Shown here: positions 8,168-17,501 of the stretch, in pieces
Position numbering within the stretch: position 1 is the stretch's first letter
Layout: each line of letters opens with the position of its first letter
Assembly: GCA_947471505.1 (NCBI GenBank)
Contig: CANIWM010000004.1
Location: 1 to 64,000 of the forward strand
Source: Chthoniobacteraceae bacterium
Lineage (GTDB): Bacteria; Verrucomicrobiota; Verrucomicrobiia; Chthoniobacterales; Chthoniobacteraceae
Length of the DNA stretch: 64,000 bases
Direction: 5' to 3'
Notes under the pieces: model-generated
The model's input: the letters and a program-made list of their open reading frames with translations, nothing else
What the model was told of the DNA's origin: nothing
The model's database searches: none
Program-made: the position numbers and the translations under genes

Positions 8168-9979
8168 GTGGCGGGCATCATTCCAAACGAAATCATCGAA
8201 CAGGTCGCGGCGGCGAATGACATCGTCGAGGTGATTGGCTCGTACTTTCCGCTCAAGAGGATGGGCTCGATGTTCAAGGCGTTGTGCCCTTTTCACCAAG
8301 AGCGTTCGCCGTCGTTTTCGGTGAATCCGCAGCGGCAGATTTTCAAGTGTTTTGGCTGCGGTGCGGGGGGGTCGGTTTTTCGATTCGTGATGGATTACGA
8401 GCACATCGAGTTTCCTGCCGCCGTGCGGAAGTTGGCGGAGAAAGCAGGCATCCAGATTCCTGAGTCGCAGATGTCGCAGGGGGACTATGAGCGGCTCGAT
8501 TTGCGGCGTCGGCTGCTCGGGCTGCACGCAGAGGCGGCGGATTTTTTCCACACGCAGCTCATGCGGGGGAAGTCGGCAGACAGTGCACGGGAGTATCTGA
8601 AAAAACGCGGGCTGTCTGCGGATGTCGCGAAGTCGTGGAAGATCGGGTTTGCGCCGGACTCGTGGGACGGGCTGCTCCAGCACGCGGAGGCGGCGGGCTA
8701 CTCGCGCGACGAGCTGACGCAAAGCGGGCTCTTCTCGGGCGGGGAGGACAACGGGCGGATTTTCGACCGGTTTCGCGGGCGGGTGATGTTCCCGATTTGC
8801 AACGACACGGGCGAAGTCATCGCCTTCAGCGGGCGCGTGCTGTTTGCGGAGCAGAGCCCGGCGAAGTATGTGAACTCGCCGGAGACGCCGCTCTTTACGA
8901 AAGGCGCGGTGCTCTTCGGGCTGCACAAGGCGAAGAGGGCGCTCATCGAGAAAAAGCAGGCGATCGTGTGCGAGGGACAGATCGATCTCATCACAGCGTT
9001 CGAGAACGGCGTGCAGAATGTGATCGCTCCGCAGGGCACGGCGTTCACGGACCGGCAGGCGCGCATTTTGAAGCGCTACGTGGATGAAGTGGTGCTGTGT
9101 TTCGACTCCGATGCCGCCGGTGAGAAAGCCGCCGAACGCTCGCTGCCACAGCTTCTCAACGAGAGCCTGCTCATCCGCATCGCCGAGATGCCGCCCGGCG
9201 AAGACCCGGACTCGCTCATCCAGAAACAGGGCGGCGAAGCGTTCGCTGCGCAGATCGCGAAGTCGCGGGATTTCTTCGATTTTCAAATCGAGCGCCAAGC
9301 CCGGATGCCCGACTTTAATACGCCCCGCGGGAAAGTGACGGCGGCGCGCAAGCTCGCCGAGTTCATCAGCCTCATCCCCGATGCTGTCGCTCGCGAAGCG
9401 GTAATCAACAACGCCGCCACGCGCCTCGAAATCGGAACGCCAGAGCTGCGCGCGATGCTCGGGAAAAAGCCCGTCTTTTCTCACCACGACGAAGACGCCG
9501 CGCTGGATGCCCGGCCATCGGAGCCCATCATCCTCGACGAAGCGCGGCAATGGCTGCTGCTCCTCGCGCTTCACCACCCCGTCTCGCGCATGTGGCTGCA
9601 AGCGCAAGGCTGGGAGCGGGTGCTCGACGACGCGACGCCCGGCTCTGCGCTGCTGGCGAAGGTGCTGGCCGCAGATTTTCGCGCGGATGATATGGCATCG
9701 GTGAACAGCTTCACCGCCACGCTCACCGCAGGCGAGGAAGCCGCGCTCGCGCCCATCCTCAGTCGTCCGCTCCCCGAGGAAGCCAAGGTGATTGCCGAGG
9801 ATTGCTGGCACGAGCTAGAGCGCCGCGACATCACGAAGCGGCGGCAAGCGATTGAGGCGCGCATCCGCACGCCTGGGTTGTCCGTTGACGAACAGACGCG
9901 GCTGCATTTGCAAATCATCGAGATTCATCAAGAGGCTGCACGTCTCCCGGCATCGCGCCCGCCGAAGTTGGCGATGTGA
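8168..9979 (+). CDS. dnaG: DNA primase
   Basis: Makes RNA primers for lagging-strand synthesis. The 603-residue product begins at a GTG (8168, GTG GCG GGC ATC), giving the conserved IIPNEIIEQV start. The N-terminal CHC2 zinc ribbon is complete: C40, H43, C61 and C64. The RNA polymerase core follows, with the TOPRIM domain carrying E269 (IVCEGQIDLI) and the pair D313/D315 (CFDSDAAG). The C-terminal helicase-binding region (about 430-603) is less conserved and looks intact. The gene is not followed by rpoD as in the classic macromolecular-synthesis operon; a SprT-like gene converges instead. Confidence 0.96.
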   Translation: MAGIIPNEIIEQVAAANDIVEVIGSYFPLKRMGSMFKALCPFHQERSPSFSVNPQRQIFKCFGCGAGGSVFRFVMDYEHIEFPAAVRKLAEKAGIQIPESQMSQGDYERLDLRRRLLGLHAEAADFFHTQLMRGKSADSAREYLKKRGLSADVAKSWKIGFAPDSWDGLLQHAEAAGYSRDELTQSGLFSGGEDNGRIFDRFRGRVMFPICNDTGEVIAFSGRVLFAEQSPAKYVNSPETPLFTKGAVLFGLHKAKRALIEKKQAIVCEGQIDLITAFENGVQNVIAPQGTAFTDRQARILKRYVDEVVLCFDSDAAGEKAAERSLPQLLNESLLIRIAEMPPGEDPDSLIQKQGGEAFAAQIAKSRDFFDFQIERQARMPDFNTPRGKVTAARKLAEFISLIPDAVAREAVINNAATRLEIGTPELRAMLGKKPVFSHHDEDAALDARPSEPIILDEARQWLLLLALHHPVSRMWLQAQGWERVLDDATPGSALLAKVLAADFRADDMASVNSFTATLTAGEEAALAPILSRPLPEEAKVIAEDCWHELERRDITKRRQAIEARIRTPGLSVDEQTRLHLQIIEIHQEAARLPASRPPKLAM

Positions 9980-9985
9980 AGCAGC

Positions 9986-10477
9986 CTACCGCAAAAACCG
10001 CCCGAGATTATCCTGCTCCCACTCGATTGCGCGTTTGTAAAAGCGGAAGGTGCGCTCGCGCTTGAGGAAGCCATCGTGGTGGACGATGCGACGGCCCGCG
10101 CTGTCGTAGCGGTCGGGGACAAACGCGTGGAGCATCTCGTGGAAGACGACGTATTCCACATACCATCGTGGGACGAATTCGCGATCGAGCAGTGGGTGAA
10201 TGCGGATGATGCGGTCCTCCTCCTGAATGCTACCAAAGACGATCATCGCTTCGGGTTTTTTGCGGCGCTTTTGCCCCCATGTGATCGTGTAGCGGCGCAG
10301 ACGACTGCCGAAGTATTGCGCGTTTATTTTGTCGAAGACCGTCTGAAGATCGAAGTAGCGGCCTTCCGTGTTAAACTCGAATTGTCGCTGCACAATTTTG
10401 CACGGAATCGCGGCGTAACGCTTCGACGGTTTGCGTTTCGTAGTCGGCTTCTTTTTCGTGGTGCGCTTGTTCTTCAT
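9986..10477 (-). CDS. SprT-like zinc metalloprotease-fold protein
   Basis: The 163-residue protein begins with a Lys/Arg-rich tail of about 20 residues (MKNKRTTKKKPTTKRKPSKR), which could contact nucleic acid. Residues about 43-150 are SprT-like: the zinc site HEMLH (H113, E114, H117) and a third ligand in HHDGFLKRE (H134). The C-terminal zinc ribbon found in many SprT/Spartan proteins is absent. Human SPRTN degrades DNA-protein crosslinks; bacterial members are poorly characterised, so a DNA-repair role is only a guess. It ends next to dnaG on the opposite strand. Confidence 0.85.
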   Translation of the reverse strand: MKNKRTTKKKPTTKRKPSKRYAAIPCKIVQRQFEFNTEGRYFDLQTVFDKINAQYFGSRLRRYTITWGQKRRKKPEAMIVFGSIQEEDRIIRIHPLLDREFVPRWYVEYVVFHEMLHAFVPDRYDSAGRRIVHHDGFLKRERTFRFYKRAIEWEQDNLGRFLR

Positions 10478-10521
10478 TGCTGTCCGAGCAAGCGTAGGTG
10501 CCGAATCACGGGGGGCAAGCG

Positions 10522-11571
10522 TTACATTTCGGGGATCGAATTTTTACTGTCAGCGCTCAAAATTTGTTCTAAGTGGGCGATTCGCTCTTTGAGCTTCCCG
10601 ATTTGGCGAATGTGGACCGTCTGCTCTTTCCATTCGGCTGCCGGAAGGGCGGGAAAACCGAGGTATATCCCGTTGGAGGACAGTGACTTAGTGACTCCTC
10701 CGCTGGCACCGACGACAACCTTGTCCCCGATGGTAATGTGTCCGGCTGTGCCAGATTGTCCCGCTAAGGTGACGTAGTTGCCGATTCGGACGCTTCCGGC
10801 GATTCCGACGTGTCCGCAGAGAAAGCAATGCTTCCCAACCTGCACATTGTGACCGACTTGCACTAAATTATCCAGTTTTGAGCCCTCGCCGATGACAGTT
10901 CGGCCAAATCTCGCTCGATCAATGCAGGTATTTGCACCGATTTCGACATCGTCGTGAATTTCTACGATGCCCGTTTGCGGAACTTTTATGTGGCGACCTT
11001 CGCGTGTCTCGAATCCAAAGCCGTCTGCACCGATAACGGCGCCGCTGTGGATGACTGCGCGATTTCCCACGGTGCAGCGGTGCATGAGGGTGACGCGGGG
11101 GTGGAGCAGGCTGTCGGCTCCGACGGCTGCGTCCTGGCCGATGTAGCAGTGCGCGCCGATGGTCGCACGGTCGCCGATGGTGGCGCGATCTTCGATGACT
11201 GCGTAGGGCTGAATGCTCACGCCTTCGCCGATGCGCACGTCTTTGCCGATGACAGCGGTGGGGTGGATTCCCTGAGGGAGGATGATTTCTGGCGGGGCGA
11301 ATTTTTCGAGGACTTTGGCGAAGGCCGTTGCTGGATTTTCGCAGTAGATGCAGGCGGGAGCAATGGCGTGCGCGAAATTCGTGGGAACGAGAGCCACGCT
11401 GGCGGCACACGTCATCAGCAGCGGGCGGTAGCGAGGGTGGGCGAGGAACGTCACATCGCCGGGGCCCGCCTCGGCGAGCGATGCGACGCGGTGGATGCGG
11501 ATGGAGCCATCCGCCCCGGAAGCAAGCTGGCCGCCCACAAGGGCGGCCAGCTCAGATACAGTCATTTCCAC
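10522..11571 (-). CDS. lpxD: UDP-3-O-acylglucosamine N-acyltransferase
   Basis: Third step of lipid A synthesis: transfers the hydroxyacyl chain from ACP to the amine of UDP-3-O-acyl-glucosamine. The 349-residue product has the N-terminal uridine-binding domain (residues 1-100: TVSELAALVGGQL, then YCENPATAFAKVLE). It is followed by a long left-handed beta-helix of hexapeptide repeats (IGKDVRIGEGVSI and onward). The catalytic-His segment VQVGHNVQVGKHCFLCGH is intact. A short C-terminal coiled segment (IGKLKERIAHLEQIL) is typical. It lies 13 bp after ompH, in the conserved order bamA-ompH-lpxD, so outer-membrane protein assembly and lipid A synthesis genes are coexpressed. Confidence 0.96.
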   Translation of the reverse strand: MEMTVSELAALVGGQLASGADGSIRIHRVASLAEAGPGDVTFLAHPRYRPLLMTCAASVALVPTNFAHAIAPACIYCENPATAFAKVLEKFAPPEIILPQGIHPTAVIGKDVRIGEGVSIQPYAVIEDRATIGDRATIGAHCYIGQDAAVGADSLLHPRVTLMHRCTVGNRAVIHSGAVIGADGFGFETREGRHIKVPQTGIVEIHDDVEIGANTCIDRARFGRTVIGEGSKLDNLVQVGHNVQVGKHCFLCGHVGIAGSVRIGNYVTLAGQSGTAGHITIGDKVVVGASGGVTKSLSSNGIYLGFPALPAAEWKEQTVHIRQIGKLKERIAHLEQILSADSKNSIPEM

Positions 11572-11584
11572 GGGTGGAAGGTGG

Positions 11585-12247
11585 TTATTTGTCCTTCTTC
11601 GGAGTCGCAGGCTTGGCGGCGGGAGTCGTTGCGGCTGGCGCGGCGGGAGGCGCTACGTCGAGGTCTTCTGCGCTGCTTGCGCCGGGAGCTTTGTTGAGCT
11701 CGTCCACGACATCCTTTGTGAAGTCCCACGCTTCTTTCGCATGGAGGACGATGTTCACGCCGTTGAGGCTAGGGCCGGATTTGTCGAAAACGAGGTCGTA
11801 GCCTTTGGTGGCGACGTTTTTATCGATGATCTTCTTAATCTCTTCGACGATGCCATTACGCATCCGAACGGAGTGGTCGGCGAGCGACTTTTCCTTCTCT
11901 TGCTGTGCTTGCTGAATGTCGCGCCACATGTTGTTGGCTTCGTTGGCAATCTCGTCGCGTTTCTTGGCTTTGTCCTGGCGTTTTTCGGCGCTGAGTTCGG
12001 CTTTCTTGGTTTCTTCGGTGAGCTTGTCGATCTCGTCCTTCATGCCCTTGATCTTCTCCATGCGCTCGTCGAGTTCCTTCTTGTACTTGTTGCGCATTTC
12101 GCTGATGCGCTGCTCGGCGTCTTTGGTCTTCTTGTAGCTTTCAAAGACTTTCTTCATGTCCACGGTGCCGATGTTGATTTCGGCAGCGGCTTGGTGGTTG
12201 AGCGCGAGCGACGCGATAAGGAGTGATAGGATAAGTGTTTTCTTCAT
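11585..12247 (-). CDS. OmpH/Skp-family periplasmic chaperone
   Basis: From the ATG at 12247, a 220-residue protein with signal peptide MKKTLILSLLIASLALNHQ and likely cleavage after AAA. The mature part begins INIGTVDMKKVFESYKKT, the standard OmpH opening. Residues about 45-120 form a long charged, Lys/Glu-rich coiled coil, the tentacles of the jellyfish-shaped Skp trimer that hold unfolded outer-membrane proteins. The C-terminal residues about 195-220 are an Ala/Pro/Lys linker (APAATTPAAKPATPKK) beyond the usual Skp end. Located between bamA and lpxD, as expected for a chaperone delivering clients to the Bam complex. Confidence 0.92.
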   Translation of the reverse strand: MKKTLILSLLIASLALNHQAAAEINIGTVDMKKVFESYKKTKDAEQRISEMRNKYKKELDERMEKIKGMKDEIDKLTEETKKAELSAEKRQDKAKKRDEIANEANNMWRDIQQAQQEKEKSLADHSVRMRNGIVEEIKKIIDKNVATKGYDLVFDKSGPSLNGVNIVLHAKEAWDFTKDVVDELNKAPGASSAEDLDVAPPAAPAATTPAAKPATPKKDK

Positions 12248-12291
12248 TATGATGGTTTGAGTGTGCTTGGACCGCAGATGGGCGGTTTGGT

Positions 12292-14640
12292 TCAAAACTT
12301 GTAGCCGACGTTGAACTGGAACTTGCCGGACGAGTCGTTGTGGATGTCGGATTGCATCGGGATGCCGTAATCAATACGGACGGGGCCGATGGCTGGCAGC
12401 TCGATGAGCAAGCCGATGCCGACGTTGGAATTCATACCGCCGGAGCCGAAGCGCGCGTCTTTGGGCCCGAATGCAAACGAGTCTTCGTTCACGTAGCCCA
12501 TGTCGTAAAAGACTGCGCCGCGGACGCTTTCGACGACGGGGAAGGTGACTTCTGTGCTGAAGCGGATGAGCGATTTGCCGCCGACGGGTTCGCCACGGCT
12601 GTCTTTCGGGCCGACTTCGCGGAAGCGGAAGCCGCGCAGGCTGTTGGGGCCACCGAGATAGAGGCGGTCGTAAATCGGCACGTCCGTTGAGCCGCTCCAT
12701 TCGGTGATCGAGCCGACTTCGCCTTCAAAGCTGAGAATCATGTCGAGCGGGAGCTGGAAGTATTGCGACCCTTCGAGGTTGAATCCGTAAGTATTCACAT
12801 CGCCGCCGAGGAAGCCGCCTGCAATGAACGTCTGAGCGTCCACTTTGTGGCCCTTGCGTGGGAGATAGACGCGGTCACGGGTGTCGTGCGTGATGCCCGC
12901 AGAAATTTGGCTCTTGAGCCCGTCTGCGCGGTTAATGAGGTCGCGCAACTCGGGCGAAACTTCCTTTTCGTTTTCGCTGAGGTCGAGCTTCGTGTCTTCG
13001 AGGCGATATTCAAAGCGCATCGAGGCGAAGTCGTTGATGGGCTTGCGCACATTCATCGCGAAGCCGAGGCGGCGCTCGTCATAGACGCTGCTGGTGAAGC
13101 TGGCGTTGCGGTAAAAGAGTTCGCCGCCGACGGAGAGGCGCTTATCGAGGAAGTAAGGCTCGGTGAGCGCGATCACGAAGTCCTGCCGTCGCGTGCCGTA
13201 TTGGGCGCGGATGCGGAATTTCTGCCCGCCGCCGGATGGGCCGTAGCCTTTGCGCCAGCTCAGGATGTCGAAGTTGCCCTGCGTCATTTCGACGTAGCCG
13301 AGGAGGTTATCAATGGAACTGAAACCCGCGCCGAAGCTGAAGTTGCCGGTCCGCTTTTCTTCCACGATGACGTTCAGGTCTTTCTGGCCCTGCACGCTCG
13401 TCTCGCTCGGGAACATTTCCACCTTGGAGAAAAATTGGGTGTTCATGAGGCGCTGGCGGCTGCTGTCCACGCGCACGGTATTAAAGATGTCTCCCGGATA
13501 GACGGCGAGTTCGCGGCGGATGACGTTGGGTTTCGTCTTGTCGTTGCCGGTGATGTTCACGCGGTTGACGGTGCTTTGCAGTCCTTCTTCGATGCGGAAG
13601 TTCAAATCCACCATTCCGGGGCCAGCAGGGGCTGGGCTGGCGGCGATTTGGAGATCAACGTAGCCCTTCGCACCGTAAAGGTCTTGGATAGCCTTGATGT
13701 CTCCGCGAACTGCCGTCGGCGAATAGACGGCACCGGACTTCACTTTCAGCGGTTTCACGACATCGCCGAGCGCCAGCGCTTTCGCGCCGGAGTAGGTGAC
13801 TTTGCCGATGCGATACTGGCGGCCTTCCACGATGGGAAATGAAATATCCACTTTCTCCCCACGGCGCGAAATGCTCGGGCGGCGAACGTCCACATCCGCG
13901 TAGCCTTTGCTCTGGTAGAGCTCGCGAATCGCTCGGGCATCGTCTTCGAGTTGATCTTCGTTCAGCTTCCCGGCGGTGGACGACAGTAGATTGAGGAAAC
14001 CTTTCGGTTTCGACTTCACGACTTTCGCAATCTCACGGGAAGAGACGTTCGCATTTCCCTCGAAAACCACGCGGTCAATCTTCGTCTTCACGCCTTCCGT
14101 GATGTCGAAATACACACGCGAAGTGCCCTGCTTTTCGTTGCCCTCGGTGCGGTAGCGGATGTCCGTATCGCCGAAGCCTTTGCCACGATAATACTCAAGA
14201 ATCTTCTGCCGGTCTGCCTCCAGCGCCGCCTCGCTCAGCGCGTCGCCGGGCTTGGTGCTGATCTGGTCGCGGAGCTTGGATTCTTTGAACCGCGAGTTCC
14301 CCCGGATGCCGACCTCGGAAATGGTGCTCTTGGTCGCCACGACGACGATCACTTTCACGCCATCCGTCGCCGGTTCGCCGAAAATGCGGACGTTCGAGAC
14401 GTTGCCCGTCGCGTAGAGATTGCGGATGTCTTCCTCGGTCGTCGCGGGCGAGTAGGACTTGCCGACACGCGTGCGCATGTTGGCGAGAATCTTTTCGCGC
14501 GAGACCGTTTCCGGCCCGACGAATTGGACATCTATGGATTTGACCATAGGCATCGCCGCATCCTGAGCCTTTGCGGTAGGCATGGTTGCGACGAGTGTGG
14601 TAAGGCCCCAAAGGGCCATGACGAAGATACGGAGCTTCAT
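12292..14640 (-). CDS. bamA: Outer membrane protein assembly factor BamA
   Basis: Central component of the Bam machine that folds beta-barrels into the outer membrane. 782 residues from the ATG at 14640 (MKLRIFVMALWG), with a signal peptide ending near TAKAQ; the extension to 14721 is rejected because of its Arg-rich composition. Five POTRA domains span about 35-395, recognisable by repeated VxxIxxxGNxxxxxxxI patterns such as IDRVVFEGNANVSSREI and VNRVNITGNDKTKPN. The barrel follows, with the loop 6 motif in YLGGPNSLRGFRFREVGP (the RGF signature). The protein ends in FNVGYKF with the terminal aromatic that serves as a barrel-insertion signal. Operon with ompH and lpxD. Confidence 0.97.
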   Translation of the reverse strand: MKLRIFVMALWGLTTLVATMPTAKAQDAAMPMVKSIDVQFVGPETVSREKILANMRTRVGKSYSPATTEEDIRNLYATGNVSNVRIFGEPATDGVKVIVVVATKSTISEVGIRGNSRFKESKLRDQISTKPGDALSEAALEADRQKILEYYRGKGFGDTDIRYRTEGNEKQGTSRVYFDITEGVKTKIDRVVFEGNANVSSREIAKVVKSKPKGFLNLLSSTAGKLNEDQLEDDARAIRELYQSKGYADVDVRRPSISRRGEKVDISFPIVEGRQYRIGKVTYSGAKALALGDVVKPLKVKSGAVYSPTAVRGDIKAIQDLYGAKGYVDLQIAASPAPAGPGMVDLNFRIEEGLQSTVNRVNITGNDKTKPNVIRRELAVYPGDIFNTVRVDSSRQRLMNTQFFSKVEMFPSETSVQGQKDLNVIVEEKRTGNFSFGAGFSSIDNLLGYVEMTQGNFDILSWRKGYGPSGGGQKFRIRAQYGTRRQDFVIALTEPYFLDKRLSVGGELFYRNASFTSSVYDERRLGFAMNVRKPINDFASMRFEYRLEDTKLDLSENEKEVSPELRDLINRADGLKSQISAGITHDTRDRVYLPRKGHKVDAQTFIAGGFLGGDVNTYGFNLEGSQYFQLPLDMILSFEGEVGSITEWSGSTDVPIYDRLYLGGPNSLRGFRFREVGPKDSRGEPVGGKSLIRFSTEVTFPVVESVRGAVFYDMGYVNEDSFAFGPKDARFGSGGMNSNVGIGLLIELPAIGPVRIDYGIPMQSDIHNDSSGKFQFNVGYKF

Positions 14641-14740
14641 TGGTTGGGTTATCGTTCCAGCGAGAGGGCGAGCCCTCCGCCAAAAGCGCGCTATAAGCCT
14701 TATCGGGCGGGGTCGCGTCAAGCAGCCCTTTCATCTGTGT

Positions 14741-14763
14741 CGCAGTTTTTTGTGAAAACTGCG
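14741..14763. promoter_or_regulatory. Interrupted palindrome between bamA and the ANL gene
   Basis: Nine-base arms CGCAGTTTT (14741-14749) and AAAACTGCG (14755-14763) are exact reverse complements around the 5-nt spacer ttgtg. It lies in the 203-bp divergent spacer, about 100 bp upstream of the bamA start and 80 bp upstream of the ANL start. That is a suitable place for a dimeric repressor or activator. The sequence is not a known operator to me. Confidence 0.35.
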
Positions 14764-14843
14764 GACGTTTTGAAAAGCATCGCAACATTTCCTTGCCGGA
14801 TGCGTCGCCGGAAATTACTACGCACACACACTATTTTTCCATC

Positions 14844-15908
14844 ATGTCCGACGCCATCGCCAACGCCCAAGCTCACCTCGAAACTCACCTGCAAGAAATC
14901 CTCAACTGGCATTTCTCCCCGGAGACGGGCTGCCCGTTTTGGCTGGATTGGGCGAAGAAGAACTTCGATCCGCGCGCAGAGGTGAAGAGCTTCGCCGACA
15001 TGGTGAAGTTCCCACATTTTGAAGACGAGTGGCTGCGCGACCTCCAGCCAGAAGTCTGGGTGCCTGCTGCTTTCAAAGGCCAGCCGTTCAACATTTTTGA
15101 GACGGGCGGGACGACGGGGATGCCAAAGCAGCGCATCGGCTGGACGGACTACAAGACGGACTATAGCGAGTTCTCCGAGAAGATCGCGGACGAGCATTTC
15201 CCACGCGGCGGCGCGTGGCTGATGATGGGGCCGACGGGGCCACGGCGGCTGCGGCTCGCCATTGAGCATTTGGCCCACGTGCGCGGCTCGTCGTGCTACT
15301 TCATCGATCTCGATCCGCGCTTTGTGAAGAAGCTCATCTCGAACAAACAGTTCGACGTTGCGAAGCAATACATGACGCACGTCGTGGATCAGGCGGCGAC
15401 GATTTTGAAGCATCGGAAGGTGAGCGGCCTCTTCACCACGCCGAAGCTCCTAGAAGCACTCGCGGAGAAGGTGGACATCTACGAAGCGGGCATCCGTGGC
15501 GTCTTCTGCGGCGGCACGACGATGCTGCCGCAATACGTGCGGTTCATCGTCGAGGAAGTGCTGGAAGGCCGCATCGGCTTTTACCCGACCTATGGCAACA
15601 CGCTCATGGGCCTCGCCGCGAGTGTGCCGCTGACGAAAGAGGACAACTTTTCCATCACCTACTACGCCCCGCAACCGCGCGCAGTCCTGCGTGTAGTGGA
15701 GCCAAACGATACGGCCAAAACCGTGGCCTACGATACCTGGGGCCGCGTGGAACTGACGACGCTGACGAAGGAGTTTTTCATGCCCCGCTTCCTAGAGCGC
15801 GACGAAGCACTGCGCCGCAAACCACGTGCGCCATACGCATGGGATGGTGTCGCAGAAGTGCGTCCGTTCGGGGCGATGGAGAAGACGATCGTCGAGGGCG
15901 TTTATTGA
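14844..15908 (+). CDS. Short ANL-superfamily adenylating-type protein
   Basis: Start chosen at the ATG at 14844 (MSDAIANAQAHLE), giving 354 residues. The nucleotide-binding motif ETGGTTGMPKQ at 86-96 and the downstream GFYPTYGNTLMG near 247 place it in the ANL (acyl-CoA synthetase/adenylation) superfamily. It is closest in feel to phenazine-biosynthesis EhpF-like and phenylacetate-CoA ligase-like proteins. It is clearly shorter than ordinary ligases (about 500 residues or more). The C-terminal domain that swings to complete thioester formation is essentially missing, so it may only bind or adenylate a carboxylate. It stands alone between bamA (divergent) and gcvT (46 bp downstream). Substrate unknown. 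Confidence 0.7.
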   Translation: MSDAIANAQAHLETHLQEILNWHFSPETGCPFWLDWAKKNFDPRAEVKSFADMVKFPHFEDEWLRDLQPEVWVPAAFKGQPFNIFETGGTTGMPKQRIGWTDYKTDYSEFSEKIADEHFPRGGAWLMMGPTGPRRLRLAIEHLAHVRGSSCYFIDLDPRFVKKLISNKQFDVAKQYMTHVVDQAATILKHRKVSGLFTTPKLLEALAEKVDIYEAGIRGVFCGGTTMLPQYVRFIVEEVLEGRIGFYPTYGNTLMGLAASVPLTKEDNFSITYYAPQPRAVLRVVEPNDTAKTVAYDTWGRVELTTLTKEFFMPRFLERDEALRRKPRAPYAWDGVAEVRPFGAMEKTIVEGVY

Positions 15909-15953
15909 GCCGAGATTTGACACCGCTTGCGTCGCCCCTACTCTCCGCGCCTC

Positions 15954-17063
15954 ATGTCTGAATCCAACATCGTTTTGAAAAGAACACCGCTCCACGGGGA
16001 GCACGTTCGTCTCGGGGGCAAGCTCATCGGTTTCGGCGGCTGGGATATGCCGGTGCAATACAGCGGGATCATCGACGAGCACCATGCCGTCCGCAAAGCG
16101 CTGGGCGTTTTCGACATCTCGCACATGGGGCAGTTTTTCGTGGAAGGCGCGGGCGCTGCGGCTTGGCTGAATCGGATGCTGACGAACAACGTCGAGCGCC
16201 TCGCCATCGGGCAAGGGCAATACACGCTGATGCTCAATGAGCGCGGCGGCGTCATCGATGATCTGCTCATCTATCGCATCTGCGACGACGACTGGCTGCT
16301 CGTGGTGAACGCCTCGATGATTGACGAAGATTTCGCCTGGATGCAGTCCCACCTTCCTGCCGATGTGACGCTGGTAAATCGCAGCGACGACTTCGCCGGG
16401 CTCGCCGTGCAGGGGCCGAAAGCGGCGGCGTGGTTCGACGCGTATGTGGGTGGAAAATGCGAGGCTCCAGCGCGCAATCACATCGTCCGGCTCGACATCG
16501 GTGGCGGGCAGACGTTCATCGCGCGGACGGGCTACACGGGCGAAGACGGCTTCGAGCTTTTCTGCCCGGCAGCGAGCGCGGTGCAGGTGTGGAACGATGT
16601 GCTGGCGAGCGGCGCAGAATTTGGCATCAAGCCCTGCGGCCTCGGCGCACGCGACACACTTCGGCTGGAGATGTGCTACCCGCTGAACGGCAACGACCTC
16701 TCGCCCGAGCGCACGCCGATCGAGGCCGGGCTCGGCTTTTTCGTGGACTTGCAAAAGGGCGACTTCACCGGACGCGCCGTGCTCGCCGCGCAGAAAGAAC
16801 ACGGCATCGAGCGGAGACTCGTCGCCTTCAAAATGAAAGGCACCACGCCACCGCCACGCAGCCACTACGCAGTCTATCGCGATGGCGCTCAAATCGGCGA
16901 GACGTGCAGCGGCGGGCTGTCGCCGACGCTCGCTGCGGGCATCGGCATGGCCTACCTCCCCGTAGCCGACGCGACGCCCGGCACACCCATCGAGATAGAC
17001 ATCCGTGGGCGGCGTTTCACCGCCATCGTGGAGAAAAAACCGCTCCGAAAAATGAAAGCATAG
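15954..17063 (+). CDS. gcvT: Glycine cleavage system T protein (aminomethyltransferase)
   Basis: Transfers the methylene group from the aminomethyl-lipoyl arm of the H protein to tetrahydrofolate. 369 residues from the ATG at 15954 (MSESNIVLKRTPL). The conserved opening LGGKLIGFGGWDMPVQY, the folate-site Asp region near FDISHMGQF, and the later RTGYTGEDGFELF and LGARDTLRLEMCYPL motifs are all present. Length and order are normal. It is followed 51 bp downstream by gcvH. The P protein gene, usually next in line, is absent; the next gene on this side is an unrelated permease on the other strand. Confidence 0.96.
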   Translation: MSESNIVLKRTPLHGEHVRLGGKLIGFGGWDMPVQYSGIIDEHHAVRKALGVFDISHMGQFFVEGAGAAAWLNRMLTNNVERLAIGQGQYTLMLNERGGVIDDLLIYRICDDDWLLVVNASMIDEDFAWMQSHLPADVTLVNRSDDFAGLAVQGPKAAAWFDAYVGGKCEAPARNHIVRLDIGGGQTFIARTGYTGEDGFELFCPAASAVQVWNDVLASGAEFGIKPCGLGARDTLRLEMCYPLNGNDLSPERTPIEAGLGFFVDLQKGDFTGRAVLAAQKEHGIERRLVAFKMKGTTPPPRSHYAVYRDGAQIGETCSGGLSPTLAAGIGMAYLPVADATPGTPIEIDIRGRRFTAIVEKKPLRKMKA

Positions 17064-17114
17064 ACTTCGCGCTTTTCAAACGCACCGCATCCAAGCCAGA
17101 ACATCCGCCACTTT

Positions 17115-17489
17115 ATGAACGTACCTGAAGATCTTCGTTTCGCAGAATCCCACGAATGGCTCCGCGCCGACGGCACCGTCGGCATCACCGACCACGCCCA
17201 GCACGAGCTGACCGATGTCGTCTTCGTGGACCTGCCGGAAGTCGGCAAACAAGTCGCCGCTGGCCAAGTCGCCTGCGTCGTCGAGAGCGTGAAAGCCGCC
17301 AGCGACATCTACGCACCCGTCGCCGGCACCGTCATCGCCGTGAACGAAGCCGTGCGCAGCAACCCCGCGCTGGTGAACACCGCGCCCTACACCGAAGGCT
17401 GGCTCTTCAAGCTAGAGCCCAAAGACGCCGCCGCGCGCGAAACGCTCAAGAGTCCCGCTGACTACCGCGCGCAGATCGGGTCGTTGTAG
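17115..17489 (+). CDS. gcvH: Glycine cleavage system H protein
   Basis: Lipoyl carrier of the glycine cleavage complex, shuttling the aminomethyl group between P, T and L proteins. 124 residues, the usual size. The lipoylated lysine is K60 in [14 protein letters not shown], with upstream [16 protein letters not shown] and downstream [12 protein letters not shown] motifs intact. It is cotranscribed with gcvT. A hairpin that may end transcription for both this gene and the convergent permease lies 13 bp after the stop. Confidence 0.96.
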   Translation: MNVPEDLRFAESHEWLRADGTVGITDHAQHELTDVVFVDLPEVGKQVAAGQVACVVESVKAASDIYAPVAGTVIAVNEAVRSNPALVNTAPYTEGWLFKLEPKDAAARETLKSPADYRAQIGSL

Positions 17490-17501
17490 TAGAAAGTAAG
17501 T

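Noticed and set aside
8048-9811. 587-residue frame on the minus strand of dnaG
   Set aside because: Pure shadow: Arg/His-rich composition and no motif, while the + strand dnaG is fully conserved.
15909-15953. Glycine riboswitch upstream of gcvT
   Set aside because: Only 45 bp separate the ANL stop from the gcvT start, far too short for the tandem aptamers, and no conserved aptamer core is seen.
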